The position numbers and the translations under genes were made by a program. From positions 1 through 64,000 of the forward strand of contig CAVPGM010000010.1 of NCBI GenBank assembly GCA_963703945.1: DNA of 64,000 nucleotides, in the 5' to 3' direction. Each line of letters starts with the position of its first letter. The first letter of the stretch is position 1. The stretch comes from JALORV01 sp963703945 (lineage in GTDB: Bacteria; Pseudomonadota; Gammaproteobacteria; Burkholderiales; Burkholderiaceae_F). Below the pieces are notes generated by a model. The model was not told the DNA's origin. It did no database searches and saw nothing but the letters and a program-made list of their open reading frames with translations. Shown piece by piece: positions 41,106-50,810 of this stretch.

Positions 41106-41186
41106 CTTTTTTCGATCAGGTCCAGGTGACGGACCGAATCCTCCATTGCATTAACTTCTTCGTTTACTCCGCAGTTCGAGGTTCCT

Positions 41187-43079
41187 ATGCGATTTCTCCT
41201 GTCCACCTATGTTCTTGCGCTTACTGTCGTATGCTCCTCGCTGGAAGCGCGATCGCCGGAATCGTTTCGCGATTACCTGACACCGGAGAACATGAAAGCC
41301 GAGGGAAAGTACTACGAAGCCGAGGTTCCCGATTCGCTAGACCTTGCAGAGCGTGGCCGACTTGCTGTTGGGGGACTGCTCAATTTCCTCGATTCCGAAC
41401 AGAATTATGAGCAATACCAACTGGCCTTCTTTAACGTGAACCCTCCGTTCATGGCTCATTACGGCATGGAGGCAAGCAATCAGGGCAAGTTAGCCGAGGG
41501 CATCGTCAAGATGCGACACATCAGCGGCAGTACCGAGAACCTTGATAAGCAGGCAGCCATGTTTCAAGGCGTCGTCAAGCGAATTAACGCGCAAGGCCTT
41601 TACTATAACGATCTGAGTAAAGGCCCCTGGGCAAAGCAAATCTTGTCGAACGATCAGCTTCCAGTCAACACGACCCGCATGATCATCGGCCTTATGGCGC
41701 TCAACCAGGAAAACCCCAATCCGGAAATCCAGAAACTGATTCGCGACATGGCGGACGGCATTTACGGCATGGCCAAATATGAGAAGGATTACGCGTGGTT
41801 CACCCGTGTTCCGCCTGAAACGCAACCGGACGCCATCGGCGTTCTTGGCTACTGGCAGGATCTTTTTTATCACGGCGCCCCAACTCGCGGGTTAACTCGT
41901 GTTTATGAGGCGACGGGAGATCAGAAATACCTTGATCTGGCGAAAAAGCTTCGCAATTTCCTGATGCACGATAAGAAGTATTGGAATCCCGAAGCTTTTC
42001 CTGGGGCGATTGTCCCGGAAGAGCATGCCATATTTGCCGGGCATCACCATTCCTATGCGAGTGTATTAATGGGAATGCTGGAATTGGCCCGTGTCACCAA
42101 TAATCCGCGGGACATGGAGTTTGTCAGGGAAGGATATCAGTATTTGCGGCTGTATGGGATCGCCCGCATGGGTCTGTTTGGAGAGAACTGCACGGTGGGG
42201 GACATGACCTGGCTGGCAACGAAGCTGAGTCTGATGGGCGTCGGCGATTACTGGGACGATGTGGACTGTTATGTGCGGAATCAATTGGTTGAGGCGCAGT
42301 TAACGAATCCCGAACTTCTCAATCAGGTCGTGAAGGAAATGCCTCAGATGAGCGAAAAAAACGTCTGGGAGTTCGACCAAATGAAAAGGCACGGCTATGC
42401 CAGCGACCAGGTGGTCGAGCGCAATGTTCGCGCATTCCTTTCCGACGCCAGCAATCCCACGGAAATGCGCGCTCAGACGCTGCGTTGGACGATCTGCTGT
42501 TCGGGAAACTGTCCCCCTGCTATTTACGCCGCGTGGGACGGAATCATTCAGGGCAAAGACGGTGTCGTGCAAGTCAATCTTTTACTCAATCGTGCATCGG
42601 AATGGCTCGACATCGATAGCTACCTTCCCTATGAAGGCAAGGTTGTGCTGCATAATAAGGCCGCCCGCGTCGCCACGGTGCGCATGCCGCGCTGGGCCGA
42701 TCTGAAGCAAGTCAAAGCAACGGTAAACGGGAACGAAGCCGCCCTCGAATGGTTGGGCCGTTATGCGTTTTTTAACGGGCTCAAAGAAGGTGATGAGATC
42801 GAGATTACGTTTCCCGTTGTCGAGAGGATGGAAACCTATACGCTGCTATGGAAAGAAGAGGATATGTGGCCAGAATCGACGTATCTTGGTCCACAATGGA
42901 AGCCTAAGAATCCACCAGATAGATACACGCTTCACCTCCGCGGGAATACAGTCGTGGACGTAGAGCCACGCTCGAAACTTGCTGGGTTCCCGCTCTATCA
43001 ACGTGATGAGATGAAGCAGCTGAAAGCGCCGATGGTGCGACGGACACGGTTTGTGCCCAGCCGACGGATCGATTGGTAA
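41187..43079 (+). CDS. GH127-like glycosidase, copy 3
   Basis: An intact 630-residue exported enzyme candidate; signal peptide MRFLLSTYVLALTVVCSSL. It shares the layout of the copy at 32873: VPDSLDLAERGRLAVGGLL, the zinc-site FGENCTVGDM (Glu333, Cys335), WTICCSGNC (Cys437, Cys438), and NLLLNRASEWLDIDSYLPY. A histidine patch (AIFAGHHHSYASVLMGM) precedes the Glu-x-Cys motif in both intact copies. GH127 enzymes cleave beta-L-arabinofuranosides by a cysteine nucleophile; this divergent clade may act on another sugar. It follows copy 2 by 81 bases on the same strand. Confidence 0.82.
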   Translation: MRFLLSTYVLALTVVCSSLEARSPESFRDYLTPENMKAEGKYYEAEVPDSLDLAERGRLAVGGLLNFLDSEQNYEQYQLAFFNVNPPFMAHYGMEASNQGKLAEGIVKMRHISGSTENLDKQAAMFQGVVKRINAQGLYYNDLSKGPWAKQILSNDQLPVNTTRMIIGLMALNQENPNPEIQKLIRDMADGIYGMAKYEKDYAWFTRVPPETQPDAIGVLGYWQDLFYHGAPTRGLTRVYEATGDQKYLDLAKKLRNFLMHDKKYWNPEAFPGAIVPEEHAIFAGHHHSYASVLMGMLELARVTNNPRDMEFVREGYQYLRLYGIARMGLFGENCTVGDMTWLATKLSLMGVGDYWDDVDCYVRNQLVEAQLTNPELLNQVVKEMPQMSEKNVWEFDQMKRHGYASDQVVERNVRAFLSDASNPTEMRAQTLRWTICCSGNCPPAIYAAWDGIIQGKDGVVQVNLLLNRASEWLDIDSYLPYEGKVVLHNKAARVATVRMPRWADLKQVKATVNGNEAALEWLGRYAFFNGLKEGDEIEITFPVVERMETYTLLWKEEDMWPESTYLGPQWKPKNPPDRYTLHLRGNTVVDVEPRSKLAGFPLYQRDEMKQLKAPMVRRTRFVPSRRIDW

Positions 43080-43250
43080 CGCGCTGGCCTGCCCCAGGAC
43101 AACGGCAAAGTCGTGCAGAGTGGGAGCGGCGTAGTGCATCGCTCAAGGATCCTGGGAATCCCGTTGTGAGAGACTTCTTTGGTAGATTGGGGCTCAAGGA
43201 CCCATGACCAGAAGGAGTCAAAGTGATGGCGAAGCGATGCGAGGTGTCGG

Positions 43251-43494
43251 GTGGCGGACCGCCGGGAGGCGCTGTTGAGTATGGTGTTCTGGGGTGGGTC
43301 GTTTAATTGTCAGGAGACACTGCTACTTTTCGGCACCGCGGACGACGTCGCTCGGGAAGTCACCGAGCACATCCGCGTGTTCGCCCCGGGTGGAGGATAT
43401 GCGAGTAAGCCCGTCCACAACATCCAGGCGAAGGTCCCACCGGAAGAACGGGGCAACCATGTTCGATATCGCGCGAGAATGGATTTATCTCTAA
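43251..43494 (+). pseudogene. Uroporphyrinogen-decarboxylase-family relic, C-terminal end only
   Basis: Contains only the last 80 residues of a URO-D family methyltransferase: FWGGSFNCQETLLLFGTAD, PGGGYASKPVHNIQAKVPPE and, after one extra base, NGATMFDIAREWIYL with a TAA at 43492-43494. The GGGYxxxPVHNIQxxVPPEN block is diagnostic for the C-terminal helices of these proteins. The catalytic N-terminal three quarters are missing. It lies 52 bases upstream of an intact family member, which suggests an old tandem duplication followed by deletion. Confidence 0.75.
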
Positions 43495-43546
43495 GAGCGG
43501 AAGTCCAAGTGTCGAACGCGGCATGCACGAAGGGAGGAATTTTGAG

Positions 43547-44689
43547 ATGAACCCATTGAACGCCCGGGAGCGTTTTCTTCGTTTGTTTCGCGGTGAGCCG
43601 ATCGATCGAATTCCCGTTTGCCCGCGTGTTTTCCAGAACGTGGTGTTCGAATACAACGGCAGCAGAAACATTGACTTTATGGCGCGCGTCATCGACTACT
43701 ATCGCGCATTCGATATCGACATCATTGATTGGAATTGTACGCCGCGACCGCACTTTGAGATGGAGGAATTTTGTCGCGAAGATTCTCAATGGAAGCCCAC
43801 GATTTCAGAGCATCACGGCAATGGCGTGATAGAGCGCACGGTAGTCGTGGAGACACCTAGGGGAACCCTGCGGCGAACCGTCGCGACAACGACCGTCAGC
43901 CCCTGGGAGGACGAGGTTGCGTTACTTGAGTATCCCATCAAGTGCGAGAATGATTTTGACCTGATCGAAGAATTCATGCCCGCCCCTTATACGCTCGATA
44001 TCAGCAGCATCGAGGAAGCTATCCGCCTAATCGGAGATGACGGTATCGTGTCGCCTTCTTTTCACGGCCCTTTCAATATCATTTGCTATTGTTACCGCAG
44101 CCTTCAAGATTTGTTAACGGACGTGATAACCAATCCCAAGTTCTATCACCGCATGATGCGTTATTTTCTCGAACGGCTCATGCAGTACGCGACGCAGATC
44201 CTGGCTCTACCAGTTCCACTGCTGGACATTGGAACCAACATGGCCAATGGGATCGTGGTCAGCCCAGGATTTCTCGTGGAGCACATTCTCCCTTATGAGA
44301 ACCAACTCGCGGATTTTGTCCAAAGCCGAGGTACCTTGACCCTCTACCATAACTGTGGCCACGCCGCGCGTCATCTGCAGGTCTACAATCAGCTAAAACA
44401 TCGATTGTGGGGCTATCTGTCGCCTGCGCCGCACGGCGACGTCATTCTAACTGACGTATTAGCCAAGGTTCCGCAAGAATTGATATTGTGGGGACATGTG
44501 GATCAGATCGATTTCTTGCGGCAGGCATCTCCTGCGGAAATCAAAGCACGAGTGAAAGGCATCTGCGAACTGATGAAACCGCGAGGAAATTATATTCTGG
44601 GCACGACTGATTATCTGGAAACCAACACCCCGCCCGAGAATTTGCACGCTTTCGTGGAAGCGGGACTTCGTTACGGTCGGTACGAGTAG
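43547..44689 (+). CDS. URO-D family (MtaA/CmuA-like) corrinoid methyltransferase
   Basis: An intact 380-residue protein; the ATG at 43547 has a strong AGGGAGG ribosome binding site. It opens MNPLNARERFLRLFRGEPID and IPVCPRVFQNVVFEY, the usual URO-D/MtaA start. A candidate zinc-binding motif is LTLYHNCGHAARHL, and the C-terminus is GNYILGTTDYLETNTPPEN, as in cobamide methyltransferases. Family members carry methyl groups between corrinoid proteins and thiols or folate. It does not have the residues for haem synthesis in the usual arrangement, and its neighbours (corrinoid protein, MtaB) support methyl transfer. Methyl donor and acceptor are unknown. Confidence 0.82.
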   Translation: MNPLNARERFLRLFRGEPIDRIPVCPRVFQNVVFEYNGSRNIDFMARVIDYYRAFDIDIIDWNCTPRPHFEMEEFCREDSQWKPTISEHHGNGVIERTVVVETPRGTLRRTVATTTVSPWEDEVALLEYPIKCENDFDLIEEFMPAPYTLDISSIEEAIRLIGDDGIVSPSFHGPFNIICYCYRSLQDLLTDVITNPKFYHRMMRYFLERLMQYATQILALPVPLLDIGTNMANGIVVSPGFLVEHILPYENQLADFVQSRGTLTLYHNCGHAARHLQVYNQLKHRLWGYLSPAPHGDVILTDVLAKVPQELILWGHVDQIDFLRQASPAEIKARVKGICELMKPRGNYILGTTDYLETNTPPENLHAFVEAGLRYGRYE

Positions 44690-44823
44690 CTCTCGTCCAT
44701 GCCCGAGCGAATCAGACTACTGGAAGCGGAAGGCTTTACATCTTCGCGACAAACGTTACTAAACTGGCCACGACCACGTCGAAAAATATTGCGGCTATTC
44801 TCGATTCAGTTTGGCGTTGTTTC

Positions 44824-45769
44824 TCAATTCGGATGGGCGTAAGCCAACCCAGATTGAGTGAAATGGTTGAGGATTTTGCAGCGGAGGCGAGCCTCGGTGA
44901 GTTGATTGGGTAGCTTTCGATTTTTGAGCATGGAACCGAAGATCGTTTTAAGCCGGAAGACTGCGGTTTCCACCAGCGAGCGGCAATGGTAGCCAATTTT
45001 CTTTTTCCAGTTCTTGCGGCCGATGCGGCGGATCATGCGAATGGCCTCGTCGCGAGCCAGACGCGGACCAGCCGAATTGGCATGCCGCTTGATTTTGGCG
45101 TCGTGTCGGGGTGCAATCCGCGGCCGGGCTCCGCGGTTGTCGATCGCTCCGTACACCTTCCATTTGTCGTATGCGCCGTCGGCCGTGACGCTCTTGATCT
45201 TTCCCGGCACCTCCTCCAGCAGCGTGGCCGCCTGATCGGCGTCGTGCCCCGCGTTGGTCGTGAGCACTTCGGCCACGATCTCCTGGGTCTCGGGATCGAC
45301 CGCCAGGTGCAGCTTCCGCCACGTGCGACGCTTACTCGAGTCCGTGCTGCCGTACTTTCCATTCACCTTCGCCGAACACTTTCAGCCCCGTGCTGTCGAG
45401 GACCACGATCGACGGCCCGCGCCGCGGCAGGACCGGCAACACAATACCCAACTTAGCCGCGCGTTTGGCCGCCGAGGTGAAATCCGGGACGTGCAAGCCG
45501 TCCGCCAACAGCGCCAGGATGCCGCGCACGAATCCTTCGGTCTGCCGGTACGGCAAACGCCAGAGTTCGCGGATCGTAAGGAACAATTCCATCGTCGAAT
45601 CGCTGTACGTAAATGGCCGACCGCGCTTGCCCACCCCGTTTTCGTGATACCAGTTGTTCAGCGTTTCGTCGCTAAACCAGATCGTGATCGAGCCGCGCGC
45701 CACCAGCGACTCGTTGTATTGATGCCAATTCCTGACCGACAACCGAGCTTTCTTCGCGATAGCAGGCAT
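44824..45769 (-). pseudogene. IS5-family transposase, single frameshift
   Basis: The ATG at 45769 begins MPAIAKKARLSVRNWHQYN, followed by GSITIWFSDETLNNWYH and the first catalytic aspartate in PSIVVLDSTGLKVFGEGEW. One extra base near 45365 shifts the frame; the second half has KYGSTDSSKRRTWRKLHLA, TADGAYDKW (second Asp) and CRSLVETAVFRLKTIFG (catalytic Glu). Apart from that base the protein looks complete at about 315 residues. It splits the corrinoid methyltransferase cluster between the two URO-D family genes. Confidence 0.87.
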
Positions 45770-45914
45770 TAGAGACTCCATTCGAAACGAGACACGTTCC
45801 ATCACTGCCTGTTTTTACGCGTGAAAGCATAAACTTTGTTCGACAACGCCATTCAGTTTTGACAACGGACGGGGTGCGTGGCACCGTGGCGGGATTTAGG
45901 AAACAGGTCGAACG

Positions 45915-47019
45915 GTGAACGAAGAACCTAATACCGAGGAGATCATTGGCCTGAACATGGCTTTTTGGAGACGGCAACCCGTTTCCCGGCCGTTGCTCTG
46001 CCTGCGGATTGGACATGATTGCGCGTTCGAGTTGTTCCGGAAAGGTGCGGCTAACTTGCGCAACCAACCGGACATTCAGCCGGAAGATGTTGTGCCGGAA
46101 CGATTCCTGGCCGATTATCAGCGCCTGGATAGAAGAAAGCCAACAGGTCAAACAAGACGTTTTTTTCACTTTGGAGCCTTTTTTCGGAGTGTTGTGGGCT
46201 AATGCCGTGGCGGGCTGCCGCATTGATGGCGGGCCGGACTCGGCGTGGGCGCGGCCGCCGGGAATCACCGCCCAGCAATGGTTGGAGACGCCGATCGACC
46301 TGGCGCGAAACCGCTGGTTTCAAAAGCTGCTCGCATTCAATGACTTGTTGGTGAAGTTCTCCGCGGGACGCTATCCAGTAGTCCAGCCGTTGCTGCGCGG
46401 GCCTTCGGAACTGCTCAACGAGTTGGTGGGATGGGAGGAGGCAGTTCTGGGACTGGCGACGGGGGAAAAGGTATACGCGGCGGTTTTGCAGAAATGCACC
46501 GAATTGTTCATTGCCCTGCTGAAGGGTGTGCAGGAGCGGCAACCGACCTTCCGCGGGGGGTGGTGCTTGGGACATTACCGGCTATGGTCGCCCCGACCGA
46601 GCTGTCGCTTCCAGGAAGACGGGGCGACGCTGTATTCCCCGGCCATCTACCGGCAGTACCTGAAATCATGCGATGAGAGAATCGCTGCGGCCTGGCCCTA
46701 CTATAACGTTGTCCATCAGCATTTTTCCCACCGGTTCTTGTTGGATGAAGTGCTGCATCTTCCCTCCTTGAAGTCGGTGGAATTCGACATGGACTGGGAG
46801 GAGCGGATTCAGGAGTTAATTCCCTCGCTTCAGCAGGTCCAGAGGGCGGGCAAATGTCTGATTGTGGATGGATATATGAGCTGGGCGACCTTGACTACAC
46901 TGGCAAAACATCTGGATTACGCCGGACTCTTGTTTCATGTCCGTAAGCACACGCTGGCGGAGGCAACAGAATTCTCACGTCAGTTTTACGATTACTTCTC
47001 AGGTGGTGGCGAAACCTGA
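45915..47019 (+). CDS. URO-D superfamily protein (corrinoid methyltransferase-like), frameshifted
   Basis: Starts with a GTG at 45915 (MNEEPNTEEIIGLNMAFWR) and changes frame by one extra base near 46130, giving ESQQVKQDVFFTLEPFFGV. The second part is long and continuous: QQWLETPIDLARNRWFQKL, YPVVQPLLRGPSELLNELV and a C-terminal SGGGET end, patterns of the URO-D barrel. The zinc-binding His and Cys of the typical MtaA motif are not obvious, so it may bind another partner. It stands 46 bases upstream of the corrinoid protein gene, which argues for a shared transcript. Confidence 0.68.
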
Positions 47020-47065
47020 AATACAGAAGTCACGTCCGCCATGAACTAAGAACTGGAATCAATTT

Positions 47066-47698
47066 ATGCAAGATCTGCAACTTCTACATGACGCCGTCCT
47101 CACCGGCGATGCCGACACTGCCCGGGCCATAACCGACCAGGCGCTTGCTGCCGGTGTCGAACCGCTGTCACTTGTTCAGGATTGCATGGTGCCCGCCATG
47201 GCTGAAGTGGGGCGGCGCTTTGAAGCGGGCGAGTTTTTCGTGCCAGAGCTCCTGATATCCGCTCGCGCCATGAAGGCGGCGCTGGAGTTGATTCGTCCCG
47301 TTCTCCCCGCGGGCGGCCTCGGATACAACGGCCGAGTGGTGTTGGGGACTGTCAAAGGTGACCTTCATGACATTGGCAAGAACCTCGTGGGCACTATGCT
47401 CGAGGGCGGAGGCTATGAGGTGATTGATCTCGGGGTCAACGTCAGCCCCGAGCAATTCGCTCAGGCTGTCATAGATAATAAGGCTGACATTGTCGCTATG
47501 TCCGCGTTGTTGACCACAACCATGCCGTTCATGGCAACCACCATCAACGCCTTAAAGCAAGTTGGCCTGCGGGAGAGAGTGAAAATTCTCGTCGGCAGCG
47601 CACCCATCAGCCAGCGATACGCTGACGAAATTGGCGCGGACGGCTATAGCGAAACCGCGGCGGGAGCAGTGGCTGCGGCTAAGAGACTTCTTAGCTGA
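47066..47698 (+). CDS. Corrinoid-binding methyl carrier protein (MtaC/MtbC-like)
   Basis: An intact 210-residue cobalamin protein. Residues 1-80 are the four-helix cap (HDAVLTGDADTARAITDQA and VGRRFEAGEFFVPELLISA). Residues 90-210 are the Rossmann-like B12 domain with the lower-ligand histidine in VKGDLHDIGKNLV (DxHxxG), the SALLTTTM loop, and VGSAPISQRYADEIGADGY near the nucleotide tail. It shuttles a methyl group between a substrate-specific methyltransferase such as MtaB and an acceptor methyltransferase. It lies 12 bases ahead of the DUF6580 gene and upstream of the MtaB gene. Confidence 0.93.
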   Translation: MQDLQLLHDAVLTGDADTARAITDQALAAGVEPLSLVQDCMVPAMAEVGRRFEAGEFFVPELLISARAMKAALELIRPVLPAGGLGYNGRVVLGTVKGDLHDIGKNLVGTMLEGGGYEVIDLGVNVSPEQFAQAVIDNKADIVAMSALLTTTMPFMATTINALKQVGLRERVKILVGSAPISQRYADEIGADGYSETAAGAVAAAKRLLS

Positions 47699-47710
47699 AA
47701 GGGAATCATC

Positions 47711-48322
47711 ATGACACCGAAAATATTCGCGATCTTGTTGGTAGCGCTGTTGGCCGTGTGTCGCTGGCCGGGGCTGTTTCCTCCGAACTTCAGCCCTGTC
47801 TATGCGCTGGCGTTCTGCGCCGGGGTTTACCTGCCTCGCCGCCTGGCTTGGTGGCTGCCCCTGACGGCGCTGTTCGTTAGCGATATCTTCCTCAATCTCC
47901 ACTACAGCGTGCCGTTGTTAAGCGGATTCTTGACGCTCAATTATGTCGCCTATGCCGCACTGGTTGGATTGGGGCGGCGGTTCTCGCGCCGCAGTTCCTG
48001 GCTGAAACTGCTGTGCGGCGGATTGCTGGGGGCGATCCTCTTCTACCTAATCACCAACACGGCCGCCTGGTTCAATCCCGCCCCCGGTCCCTTTCCACAG
48101 CCGCCTTACCCAAGGACTTTTCTTGGTTGGGTGCAGGCGATGACGGTAGGCACGTCGTCGTGGCCGCCAACATGGACCTTCTTCCGCAACACTCTCTTGA
48201 GTGGCGGGTTATTTACTGGTCTTTTTGTCGGCATGATGAAGTCTGTGATTGAAACTGAAGCTGCATCAGGCTGGGAAGAAAACATCGGACGTAATCCTGC
48301 TGGCCATTCGGAACCGGCCTAG
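47711..48322 (+). CDS. DUF6580-like integral membrane protein
   Basis: A 203-residue membrane protein with about five hydrophobic helices (MTPKIFAILLVALLAVCRW, YALAFCAGVYLPRR, WWLPLTALFVSDIFLNL, LLCGGLLGAILFYLITNTA, LLSGGLFTGLFVGM). The ASP-containing loop VSDIFLNLHY and the pattern NTAAWF are seen in DUF6580 proteins, distant relatives of ECF transporter S components. It sits between the corrinoid protein (12 bases) and MtaB (5 bases), so it is probably co-transcribed. Transport of a corrinoid precursor or of the methylated substrate is possible but only inferred. Confidence 0.72.
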   Translation: MTPKIFAILLVALLAVCRWPGLFPPNFSPVYALAFCAGVYLPRRLAWWLPLTALFVSDIFLNLHYSVPLLSGFLTLNYVAYAALVGLGRRFSRRSSWLKLLCGGLLGAILFYLITNTAAWFNPAPGPFPQPPYPRTFLGWVQAMTVGTSSWPPTWTFFRNTLLSGGLFTGLFVGMMKSVIETEAASGWEENIGRNPAGHSEPA

Positions 48323-48327
48323 AACAC

Positions 48328-49725
48328 ATGGCGGCCAAATTGATGAAGACTTTCAACAAGCTAGCCATTGAAAGGTCGGCCGACTTGCTATTCGGCGTGG
48401 CCCCCAAGCCTCTGACAACGCGACGGGGCATGACCATCGGCGGCGGTTTGGTGTATCCCGAGCTGAACTTCACCCTGCCGCCGATGTTCGTGGACGAAAC
48501 GACCATGCCGGAGGTGCGGCGCCAGTATCAGCAGATCATCACCGGCGCCCTGCAGCGCGCCGTCGAACTGGAAGCGCCCGGCCTGGTCGTCGAGTTCGAG
48601 ACCCTGCCGCCGATGACCGAGAACCCGGCCTGGGGCATCGAACTGACGCGCATTCTGCTGGACGGCATGGAAGACGCCCACGCGAAGCACGGCCTGAAGA
48701 GCGTGCTGCGCATCACGCCCAACGACACGCGCGAGATGGAGCGCCCGCCCCGGATGCGCAGCGGCACGACTCTACGAAGCCATGCTGCAGACCTTCGACG
48801 GCTGCGCGGCGGCCGGCGCGGAGCTGCTGAGCATCGAGTCGGTCGGCGGCAAGGAGGTCCACGACGAGGCGCTGATGATGGGCGACATCCGCGGCGTCAT
48901 CTTCGGCGCTCTGCGTGCTCGGCGTGCGCGACATGCGGTTCCTCTGGACGGAACTCGACAAGATCGCCCGCAAGCACGGCGTCCATTGCGCCGGCGACAC
49001 CGCGTGCGGCTTCGGCAACACCGCGATGGTGCTGGCCGAGCAGAAGATGATTCCGCGCGTCTTCGCCGCCGTGGTGCGCGCCGTCTCCGCCGTGCGCACG
49101 CTGGTGTGCTACGAGTGCGGCGCCGTCGGGCCGGGCAAGGATTGCGGCTACGAAAACCCGATCCTCAAGGCCATCACCGGCTTCCCGATGGCGATGGAAG
49201 GCAAGACCGCCGCCTGCGCCCACCTCAGCCCGCTGGGCAACATCGCCGCCGCCACCTGCGACACCTGGAGCAACGAGTCGGTGCAGAACATCAAGCTCCT
49301 CGGCGGCATGGCGCCCACCTGCTACGTCGAACAACTCATCTACGATTGCCGCCTGATGAACGAGGCGCTGGCCGATGGCCGCGACGCCGCGCTGCTCTAC
49401 CGCAAATGGATGGTGAACTCCGACGCCGCCCGCGACCCGCAGGCCTACGTGCTCACGCCCGAAAGCGCCATCGCCATCGCGCAGGCCATCGTCAGCGCGC
49501 CCACCGCCTACGACGCCGGCAAGGCCGCCGCGCTCACCGCGCTGCGGCCTCCTGCGTGACGCCCACCGGGACGGCGCCCTCAAGCTCCACCCGCGCGAGG
49601 TCCCCTGGCTGGACCGGCTCCAGAAAACCGTCGAAGCCATGCCCGCCAAGGAATCCGAGTTCATCGACGAGATGATGGGCGAGGTGGACACGACCAAGTT
49701 CGTCGCGAAAGACTACGAGCTCTGA
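48328..49725 (+). CDS. mtaB: Methanol:corrinoid methyltransferase MtaB-like, frameshifted
   Basis: Three single extra bases (near 48768, 48918 and 49540) break the frame; removing them gives one protein of about 465 residues, with length a multiple of three. The start may be the ATG at 48328 or at 48343 (MKTFNKLAIERSADLLFG). MtaB hallmarks are all present: MTIGGGLVYPELNFTLPP, LSIESVGGKEV (zinc Glu), AGDTACGFGNTAM (zinc Cys), VGPGKDCGYENP (zinc Cys), AMEGKTAACAH and DTWSNESVQ. MtaB activates methanol on zinc and passes the methyl group to the cobalt of the MtaC corrinoid protein. The gene is clearly GC-richer than the corrinoid gene just upstream, hinting at a separate origin. Confidence 0.9.
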
Positions 49726-50071
49726 CTGAAATGGCCCAAGACGCGCTCGAGGACAGCCGCGCATGGGTCTCACGTTATACCTGAGCACTTCGGCCTGCGC
49801 TTTGGTCAGACTGTCGCGTCACAAGATTGTCGACCTTCCAGGGAGGAGTGCCGGCGATTACGCTCGGTCGATCCGTTCTTGGCTGAGTCCATGGAAGCCT
49901 CCTTCGCTCGGGCTTGTACTAGCGCCGGCGAAGGAGAATTCAAGTTCCGTCTGAGGCAGGACAGGTTGGTTTTCGCGCTCCATTATTGTAAGATTGCTGA
50001 AATCATTCGACGCCTCTCGAGCGCGGCCGGCTTCAATGTGGCGAGACGACTGGCGGTAGGAAGGAAGGATT
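49726..50071. other. Intergenic region within the corrinoid cluster
   Basis: No gene recognised. The 346 bases separate mtaB from the reactivation-domain gene. A purine-rich GGAAGGAAGG lies just before the next start codon. No cobalamin riboswitch (no GCCACTG B12 box) was seen here or upstream of the cluster. Confidence 0.4.
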
Positions 50072-50795
50072 GTGGGTTCCAGTGCGGAGTTGCTGGCTCA
50101 GGCGGGAACGGCTCTCCACCGGATTGACCATGTGTCTGCGCTCGTGGATCTCGGCGAGGTTCTGCGGTATCTGGGTTATCCGGTCGGTGTGGAACCCAAT
50201 TCTCGCCTCCAGACCATCCTCGACGATTGGGTGTCGGAGGCCAGCCGCCGAGCCTCTCCCCGCGCAGTTTACAGGGTCCTTCCGGTTGCTCCAGTTGCGT
50301 CCTCGCCGCTTGCGGCTCCAGACTCCTGCGGGCGAGGTCGAGTTTCGCGGGGCGATCGGGGAATTCCTCGGAGCCTCGGAATGTGTGGCCGCCTTCATCG
50401 CCACCGCGGGTCCCGATCTGGAACGCCTGGCCGGCGAGTTGATGCAGCAGGGCGACGATTTGGCCGCGATGATTGTCAATGCGGTCGGCGCAGAACGAGC
50501 CGAAGCCGCCGAGGCCATGGTCATCGAGCAGTTGCGCGAGCAGGCACAGAAGTGTGCTTATGCACCTACGCTACCCTACAGTCCTGGCTATTGCGGTATG
50601 TCGCTGACCGAGCAGCACACGCTGTTCAGTTTGTTCGGCGATTACGACGTCGGCGTCACGCTGACCGACAGTTACTTGATGCGGCCCTTGAAGTCGGTCT
50701 CCGGGCTGATCGGCTTGGGACCTGCCGAGCGCGTCCTGGCCTTTGGCTCGCCCTGCGACCGCTGCGAATTGTATAACTGCGCCATGCGCAGATGA
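50072..50795 (+). CDS. MetH-type B12-reactivation-domain protein, frameshifted
   Basis: Starts with a GTG at 50072 (GSSAELLAQAGTALHRID) behind GGAAGGAAGG. One extra base near 50290 shifts the frame. The rest reads LQTPAGEVEFRGAIGEFLG, then the vitamin-B12-dependent methionine synthase activation domain: ADA-type VNAVGAERAEAAEAM and the signature YSPGYCGMSLTEQHTLFSL. It ends with a cysteine cluster PCDRCELYNCAMRR (CxxCxxxxC). In MetH this domain presents S-adenosylmethionine so that oxidised cobalt can be reduced and remethylated. A stand-alone form would keep the corrinoid protein at 47066 active. Confidence 0.85.
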
Positions 50796-50810
50796 GACAG
50801 GAGGTGCGCC

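Noticed and set aside
43080..43250. Cobalamin riboswitch ahead of the corrinoid cluster
   Set aside because: No B12 box or matching stem structure was found.
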